Part shown: one piece after another, positions 57,661-64,000 of the stretch | Numbering within the stretch: the first letter of the stretch is position 1 | Layout: each line of letters opens with the position of its first letter | Source of the DNA: Littorina saxatilis | Taxonomy: Eukaryota > Mollusca > Gastropoda > Littorinimorpha > Littorinidae | Length of the DNA: 64,000 nucleotides | Assembly: GCF_037325665.1 (NCBI RefSeq) | Contig: NC_090258.1 | Location: 36,679,529 to 36,743,528, forward strand | Direction: 5' to 3' | Notes under the pieces: generated by a model | Database searches by the model: none | The model's input: only the letters and a program-made list of their open reading frames with translations | Told to the model about the DNA's origin: nothing | Translations under genes and position numbers: made by a program

Positions 57661-59302
57661 ATTGGTCAAAACTACTTGACAAAGCGTACCGTATATTTTG
57701 CGTCCTCCGATGTCAATGCCAATGGGATTACATCAACACGTCTACGTGTATATTTCTGCACGTGCTGATTTGTTTCTCTCCTTATTTGGTTTTGTTTGAT
57801 TTGGTTTTGCGCTATATCTTTATCTCTCTCTCTCTCTTTTGGAAAACTGGATGATAGATTCATATCTTTGAATGTAACAAATGCGCAGCTCTTATAGACC
57901 CAAATAAAAACTTTTAAAAAACCTTTAATAATAAATACTGTACTCACGTAGACGATGAAGTTACAATTCCCTACAGTTTTGACCCTCGGGACTTTTTCAT
58001 GTATTGTCCCTTTGTTTTGGTATCAATGTGACATCTCGTCTTCTTTCTGTTCTATTGTCTGTCGATCTTCTTCTTTTCAGTTTTGTTTTATATCTATACC
58101 TGGAGATCGAGACCCTTGGGTCCAAACGGTTTAGAATTGTAACTTCATCGTATTGGTTAATACATGAGTACAGTTGGGTTTTTTGTTTGTTTTTTGTTGT
58201 TTGTTTGTTTGTCAGTTTTGTTTTTTGTTGGGGGGGGGGGGGGGGGTGTTCTTGCTCTTGCACGAAGTCACCATTGTTCGTCCACTGTGTAATGACATTC
58301 AACAGGTATTAATACATACAGTAACTGTAGACATCTACACGTACCGTACCTAGACTCGGTTTTTAAACTACCCACAAAGCTAACGTTGCTCAGTCTTGCA
58401 AATTAAGGACTTTCGTGTGTTGTAGATGTGAACACGTAACTAATAAGACTATCCTAAAATTAGCCTTGTTTACTGACAATGTTACATGTAATATGATCCA
58501 CTTATGCCAGGTACAAAACGGTAACAATGAACACTGGATTGACATTAACAATTGGCTTGACATAAACAAATATAAACTGGACATTTCTCAGCAAGTAAAT
58601 ATGGAATAATAAAAGGAAGAGAAAAAATATCAAATGAAGAAACTGTTCAGTTTCAACTTCTTCTTTTCCAGGGCCGGACTACCGGGGGGGGGGGGGGGGG
58701 GGGGGTTATGGGGGTTGCGCAAACCCCCCCCCCCCCCCCCAGCCTAAACATGTACCTCACTTATTTAAAACATTTTTTATTATTGTTTATTTTATGCCGT
58801 TTCATTCAAGGAGCGACCATTTTCCTATCTCAGAATATGACCTACCCATCAGCTTCAGGGGGCTTCGCCCCCTGACCTCCACTAGGGGCTCTGCCCCTTG
58901 ACCACCACTGGAAACCCCCCCCCCCCCCCCCCCCCTCTTAGCCTAGTCCGGCCCTGTTTTCTGTTTCTTTAATTCTTCCATATTTGTTTGCTGAAGGTTT
59001 GGCTGCATGTTTACTATTTGAAGTTGACTAGTTAATAAAGAAAATAAGATCTATTCTAACACAAAAGAAGAGCACGAAAGGTCGCTAATTTTACAGCCCC
59101 AAAAAGTAACATGAGGAAGACTGTGCGGTAGTCTTTATGCATGGCAATTTACGTTAGTACCGCGTGCAACACATTTACCCTAACCAGTATACCGAGTCCA
59201 TAACTGGTATGAGCTAGTGTTTACAACAGAGAAGGGAAACGGCATGACGATGTTGGACCAGAAAGTAACACGATAACTTCAATAACTCGCTATATTTGCA
59301 CA
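57661..59302. other. Spacer between the GPATCH8-like and NCBP2AS2 5' ends
   Basis: Contains a poly(G) run at 58226 and a hAT-like MITE (58669-58956). The CG-containing stretch at about 59150-59300 directly before the NCBP2AS2 start is the likely promoter of that gene; no TATA box is evident. Confidence 0.4.
58669..58956. mobile_element. hAT-like MITE with G/C runs
   Basis: Inverted termini CAGGGCCGGACTA / TAGTCCGGCCCTG with long poly(G) and poly(C) subterminal runs and GGGGGCTTCGCCCCC hairpins. The flanks (TTTTC on both sides) only partly support a duplication. 288 bp, non-coding. Confidence 0.7.
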
Positions 59303-59325
59303 ATGCCTCTGCGGGTTTTACTGAG
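59303..59325 (+). CDS. NCBP2AS2: NCBP2AS2 exon 1 (23 nt coding)
   Basis: ATG CCT CTG CGG GTT TTA CTG AG then donor GTTAGG. The two final bases pair with the first G of exon 2 to give Arg8. It is chosen because MPLR(V/A)L..YL is the family N-terminus and the phase fits. Confidence 0.8.
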
Positions 59326-60485
59326 GTTAGGAGTCTCGTCCTGTTTTGTTGTTGTTGAAAGTTAGAAGGCATCTTTTGTGTCGACCCAGACTTTGCCAGA
59401 CTTTCTTTCTCAGTGTATTCTCCAGGTCACAGATGAATGTCATATAATTTACACAACTCCCAAACATTGGTAGGCCATCATATATTTACTGAAGCAATAA
59501 CATGATATCCAAACGGATTAGAAAAATAAATTTGTAATAGTAAAACAAATTAAAAAAATAAACACCGTTGAGGTAATCCAACATGTAGTAGACTCAATTT
59601 GTCGTGTACGTGAAAACTGTTACGAAGACATACATGATACAATGATACATGTATCACATCACATACATGTGAAAGTTCTCTAATCTGTCTCTTCTATTCA
59701 AAGTTAGATGCTGAGCATCCCTTTATTTCATAGCATTTAATTTTATCACACAGTGATTTATGATTTCTTATACTATAGTAACCACACATTCTTAGGGCTT
59801 GCAGGGACCTATATTTAGACTAATATAGGTAGGTCTATGGGGCTTGGAATAAGTACATTACAATCCTCGACCTGTAAGTGTACAGCAGATACACAGCTGA
59901 CATGTATAGAGTATGTCTCTGACAGAGGTAGGTGCATGGTCTGCCAATATGATTTTTATGTTGTTGAAACATCAAAGGTAGAATTCCCAATCTCGACCCT
60001 GATTTAATCAATCAATCAATCAATCAATGAGGCTTATATCGCGCATATTCCGTGGGTACAGTTCTAGGCGCTCAGCAGTGATGCCGTGTGAGATGAAATT
60101 TTATACGGCCAGTAATTGCAGCCATTTCGGCGCATATTTACCTTTCATGGCCTATTATTCCAAGTCACACGGGTATAGGTAGACAATTATTAACAAAGCA
60201 ATTTTGCCAGGAAAGACCCTTTTGTCAATCGTGGGATCTTTAACGTGCACACCCAATGTAGTGTACACGGGGGGGGAGTTCGGACACCGAAGAGAGTCTG
60301 CACACAAAGTTGACTCTGAAATAAATTTCCGCCGAACCTGGGATCGAACTCACGCTGACAGCTGACAGCGGCCAACTGAATACAAATCCAGCGCGCTACC
60401 AACTGAGCTATATCCCCGCCCCCTTGGGAAGTTGATCAATTTCCCTCGGTGAGTTAATTGATCTCTCCACCCCCCCCCCCCCCCA

Positions 60486-60525
<40 letters not shown>

Positions 60526-62257
60526 TCAATCTCTGATGCAAGAAACGATCTGTCTGTCTCTCTATTTAATTCTTACACTGTGACAACTCAACTGACATGG
60601 ATGTATCAGAGCAGATGCTGGAGTGGATCACTGGATGTAAAACAAAATCTTTATATTGCAGGTATTTGATGAACAATGAGCAGCTGACGCAGAAGGTGAG
60701 TCTATAGATCTGCACATCCTTACTGCAGTGTCGTTAACTTGTCAGTAAATATTTGTATACAAAGCATTGCCTGTATATATATATTTACCTGAATTGACAA
60801 TTTACAAAGTGCCCTTGATCAGTTGAAGTATAAATGAATACACCAGAGTGCCCAGAGAATGATATATATATATCCTTGAGAGTGTCAAAGTGTATATCAT
60901 GTGAATTTCATTCTGTTGTTGTTTTATTCTGTCTTTGCTTGGGTACCTGCATAGCTGTATACATGTGTATGTGTGCATCCTTTCATGCATGCTTACGCGT
61001 GTGTGTTTGTCTCAATGGCTGTGTAAATGTCTAATGTTGTGCATAGGCGTGATTTACAAACGTATTGTAGCATTACAAAACCAGTTTGCGCACATGCGAC
61101 ATTATTTAACATCTTGCATTCATCATTAAAGGCACAGAACACCTCCCGTAAACCATCACAGATACTGTCAGGCTTTTACACACAGTACAAACACCCTTTC
61201 GTTTAAACACTTACCGCTTGAGAACATCATAGGTACCCTACGTAAAGAGCGAGAAATTTTCAAAGAATTAATTTTGCGGATTGTCTGATCAGACAATCGG
61301 ACGGTGCGTTTTGACGCTAGACCTAACTTTTAAAATCTAAATAATATATTGACAGATTGTTACACAAACATTCTTAAATCATAAAAGAATTCTTTTTTCA
61401 TCAAGACAAGATCAGTACAATTCGAAGTTTTGAAAGTTTGAACAATTAAAAGCCGGGAAGCAGGGTCACGCAAGGTCGTGGTTCTCATAGCAGATGACGG
61501 TTATGCCTATCGCCAGTTCGATCCTCTGAACAGTCAAAAGCCATCGCTAGAGTTCGTGTGAATCGCAGCCGTTTGTTGCGTTTAGATTCAGAGGTACATA
61601 ATGTGCTATTGCAGATAAGCTTACAGCGAGTCGCATTGAAATCACAAACTGACGACTACATTGTGAAATAAAGGAAAACTCATGGATCACACAGATTCAC
61701 GATGGCTCTGCAAAAATAAATTCTTTGAACATTTCTCGCTCTTTACGGAGGGCACCTAGGATGTTCTCAAGCGGTGAGTGTTTAAATGAAAGGGTGTTTG
61801 TACTGTGTATAAAAGCCTGACAGTATCTGTGATGGTTTACGGGAGGCTTACTGTGCCTTTAATCTCTCTTGTGACAGCTGGCAGAGAGTTACCCTGTGCG
61901 ACGAGCGGCTCAGCTGACGGCCTATGTGTTTCACCGGGGCAAGGAGTTAGGTATAAATGTACTTGTTGGAATTTGCTGGTTTTTGAATTTGTGTACCACA
62001 TGTGTCTGCTGTTCCATTCATATTATTCGAATCCTTGGACGGAAACTGGATTCTTTCTGTGAGAAATTCTACTTTATTTTGGTTGAAATGTCAATCAATC
62101 AATATGAGGCTTATATCGCGCGTATTCCGTGGGTACAGTTCTAAGCGCAGGGATTTATTTATTTTTTTAAGTTTTATTTTTTATGCAATTTATATCGCGC
62201 ACATATTCAAGGCGCAATGTAGTATTATAATTATGTTTATTTGTTTCTCTGTGTGTA

Positions 62258-62293
<36 letters not shown>

Positions 62294-63094
62294 CGTGCAG
62301 AGGGGGGGGGGGGGGGTTCTCCATTTCCGTCTTGAATGAAAAAAAAAATGTGTGTCTAAATGCTTGTCTTCTTTGTTGGTTGACTGGTGCAGTGGAACCT
62401 GTCTAAACAACCTCCCAAGGGACCAACCACAAGTGGTCCTTACAGAGGTGGTGGGTATGGAAAGGTGAATGATTTAGGGGGAAACCTCGTCAGAATTCCT
62501 TTGGGATGGTCAAAATGGGGAGGTTGTTGTTATCAAGGCTGGTTCCACTGTGACTCTGTACAATCAACATCTGAAGATGCTCCTTTATTCACTCTTTCAC
62601 ACTCTCATTACTGTTTCTCTGTAGATGTGTTGTGTCTTTCTGTTGTTTCATTTGATGAGAGTGCCCCTCTGATGAGAGGACACCTCCCAAGGAGGGCACT
62701 TTCTGTAGTCCCTTTGTCAAACTAGGCTTGTGAGTCGAAGATCTGTGACTCTAAAATGTTGTTTGGACTTAAACGTTCCATAAATAATCCCTCCTTGTGT
62801 TTCAGTCTAGTGGACTGCGGTTGTTGCTTGTCTCCATAGTTTGTAATCATTATTTCATCTTCAAAACTACTTTTAGTCTTTTCCATCATGGTGCTCATGC
62901 CGATGTTGGCGTTGATGTGGCCTTTTTTAGGAGAGGATGGCGTTGAGAAGTTGCGCCAGTCGGACGTGGTGAACCGCGTGCAGCAAGAAGCTCAGCAGTC
63001 GGGACAGAGAGCCTCCAAGTTCACCTCCACCTTCAAGCGAGAACTGCAGGAAGGCTTCAAAGACATCAACGACAAGATCAAAAAGGACAGATAG
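59303..63094 (+). CDS. NCBP2AS2: NCBP2AS2 homologue (four coding exons, 97 aa)
   Basis: Exons 59303-59325, 60662-60695, 61878-61950 and 62931-63094 join in phase to 294 nt (97 aa plus stop). The protein starts MPLRVLLRYLMNNEQLTQKL, then AESYPVRRAAQLTAYVFHRG, and ends FKRELQEGFKDINDKIKKDR. I recall human NCBP2AS2 (99 aa) as having MVLRRLL..., (P)IRRAAQLTAFAL and RF.D.F..ELRRGL at the same positions. Length and order agree. The human protein is a small, reportedly mitochondria-linked factor; its exact role is unclear. In humans the gene is head to head with NCBP2; here no NCBP2 coding sequence is visible upstream. A possible poly(A) signal AATAAA is at 63723. Confidence 0.9.
60007..60422 (-). 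repeat. tRNA-derived SINE, family D
   Basis: On the minus strand the head contains TATAGCTCAGTTGGTAGCGC and GAGTTCGATCCCAGG, the same head as the SINE at 6720. The body then changes to GTGCACGTTAAAGATCCCAC ... GCGCGATATAAGCCTCA and ends in (TTGA)n. It lies in NCBP2AS2 intron 1, 240 bp before exon 2. Confidence 0.85.
60472..60524. repeat. Poly(C) run and (GT)n microsatellite
   Basis: About 14 C followed by about 36 bp of GT. Confidence 0.9.
60662..60695 (+). CDS. NCBP2AS2: NCBP2AS2 exon 2 (34 nt)
   Basis: Acceptor TATATTGCAG, donor GTGAGT. It encodes YLMNNEQLTQK after completing Arg8. It is too short for routine gene finders. Confidence 0.85.
61130..61858. mobile_element. Long-TIR MITE with TTAA target, next to NCBP2AS2 exon 3
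   Basis: About 130-bp inverted ends (left AGGCACAGAACACCTCCCGT..., right reversed AGGCACAGTAAGCCTCCCGT...) are flanked by TTAA at 61126-61129 and 61859-61862. TTAA duplication is the signature of piggyBac, Kolobok or Sola3-type elements. A perfect palindrome GATTGTCTGATCAGACAATC lies in the interior. Non-coding. Confidence 0.9.
61878..61950 (+). CDS. NCBP2AS2: NCBP2AS2 exon 3
   Basis: Acceptor CTTGTGACAG and donor GTATAA. It encodes LAESYPVRRAAQLTAYVFHR GKEL, the most conserved part of the family. A MITE ends only 19 bp before the exon. Confidence 0.9.
62092..62222 (-). repeat. Two partial SINE family D tails
   Basis: (CAAT)n then GAGGCTTATATCGCGCGTAT TCCGTGGGTACAG, followed by a second decayed ATATCGCGCACATATTCAAG. 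5'-truncated copies of the SINE at 60007-60422. Confidence 0.75.
62390..62550. mobile_element. Tigger/mariner-like MITE
   Basis: Left CAGTGGAACCTGTCTAAACA ACCTCCC; right reversed CAGTGGAACCAGCCTTGATA with ACAACCTCCCC further in. The flanking dinucleotide is TG rather than TA, so the target is eroded. It lies in NCBP2AS2 intron 3. Confidence 0.65.
62931..63094 (+). CDS. NCBP2AS2: NCBP2AS2 exon 4 (terminal)
   Basis: Acceptor CCTTTTTTAG. The carried G plus GA gives Gly44, then EDGVEKLRQSDVVNRVQQEA, ASKFTSTFKRELQEGF and stop TAG at 63092-63094. The frame also extends upstream to an ATG in the intron, but that start would lose the conserved RRAAQLTA half. Confidence 0.9.
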
Positions 63095-64000
63095 CACTGT
63101 ATTCACCACTATGGGTTGTACGTGCAAGTGTGGATGATACTTTTCAGTACAGTGGTACCTGTGATGCAAGGAACCTCTGATGAGAGGACACCTTCAAAGG
63201 AAGGACACTTTCTCTTGTTCTTTTGTCTGCCAATTTGACCAAAAATATACCTGTTATGAAAGCTGGGCCACCTGCAAGGTAGGGACACCTTTAGCTGGTC
63301 CCATAAGCAAGTCCTTGGCATTGCAGATATCGCTGTACCAGAGATATTGGAACTGTTTTGAGGTGAACTGTCAATGAAATGGTTGCATATCATTCTCAAT
63401 ATCTTCTCGAAAATCTTTCGACTTTGTGGAACTGGAATATGTGTGACTGGGTAGTATGTGTTCATATAGTGTATACATGTATGACGAAACGGCTCGCTCT
63501 GAAGTCTGATTAGAAAGGAAGCAAGAAAAGCACCAGCAGTGGAACCAAAGCAATGTTTTCAAGAATGGTGGTGTTAAAAGGAATGCATTGAATACATAAC
63601 AGATTTTATGTTATGAGGGAGATGGAAAACATAATAATACAAGCAGCAGCAAGTTTTTTGTATGCCTGTATATTTAAATATTTATTGAGAACCTGGGGGA
63701 AAAGTTTGCAGGGACTTGGTAAATAAACTAAAAATTAATACTATTGTCAGTAATTAATACTATTGTCAGTGTGATGTGCGATGTGTGTGTGCGTTTCTAA
63801 TTCTACAGTAAAGTAAGCACACATGAAATAATTGGTGGGTTGGTGGATTTGTGTGCATGTGCGTATGTGGGAGTGTATGAGCATACCTTCATGAAATGAG
63901 CTTTGAATGGCAAGCTATTGTTGTACCTTACCATACCTCGAACCATGTTAAATGAATGTAGATTTCTGGAATTTTGCCCCAGCCTGCGAATACGTGTATG
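63095..64000 (+). other. NCBP2AS2: NCBP2AS2 3' UTR and downstream DNA
   Basis: After the TAG, a repeat segment at 63150-63215 (CAGTGGTACCTG ... CTGATGAGAGGACACC) resembles 62665-62705. AATAAA at 63723-63728 is the best poly(A) signal candidate. No further gene is seen to the window end. Confidence 0.4.

Noticed and set aside
62888-63094. Stand-alone 68-aa gene starting MVLMPMLALMW
   Set aside because: The first 14 residues come from intron sequence ending at an AG acceptor; the exon fits NCBP2AS2 in phase.

Overview
The window is animal nuclear DNA, most likely from a marine gastropod mollusc. This is an inference from three things: intron-rich genes with metazoan family signatures, a dense load of tRNA-derived SINEs, MITEs and CA/GA microsatellites, and several repeat families of a style I associate with caenogastropods such as Littorina. 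I see no bacterial operons, rRNA genes, CRISPR arrays or bona fide tRNA genes. Most of the 64 kb is intron, repeat or intergenic DNA.

Three host genes can be built exon by exon. (1) At the left end, on the minus strand, is the 5' part of a secreted GON-domain protein (exons 3175-3403 and 1445-1528); the rest lies off the left edge. (2) The centre is filled by a minus-strand gene from 52351 down to 16594. Its eight coding exons join in perfect phase to 1,692 codons (1,691 aa). It matches the central and C-terminal parts of GPATCH8: the CNPLYFDF block, Lys-rich and RS domains, a Gln/Lys helix and a Gln/Met/Ala-rich tail. I find no exon for the G-patch or the C2H2 finger, and the first coding exon has stops in all three frames upstream of its ATG. 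(3) At the right end, on the plus strand, four small exons (59303-63094) encode a 97-aa NCBP2AS2 homologue. A THAP-domain exon (28525-29143, plus) lies in a GPATCH8 intron inside a mobile element.

Layout: 1-3.4 kb GON gene; 3.4-4.7 kb a 48-bp minisatellite; 5.3-12.5 kb MITEs, SINEs and a 37-copy 52-bp minisatellite; 13-16.6 kb probable 3' UTR of the GPATCH8-like gene; 16.6-31.8 kb its coding exons with repeat-filled introns; 31.8-52.2 kb its 20-kb first coding intron; 52.4-57.6 kb tandem repeats and nested transposons upstream; 57.6-59.3 kb a spacer with a possible minus-strand promoter; 59.3-63.1 kb NCBP2AS2.

The repeats are informative because several are caught both with and without insertions. 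A TIR element at 17699-20436 and 53781-56008 carries different nested insertions in each copy, which gives near-exact ends for three other families. One of these carries a compact array of AGGTCA half-sites (DR1, inverted DR1, DR4), present four times here. A MITE with TTAA duplications ends 19 bp before an NCBP2AS2 coding exon.
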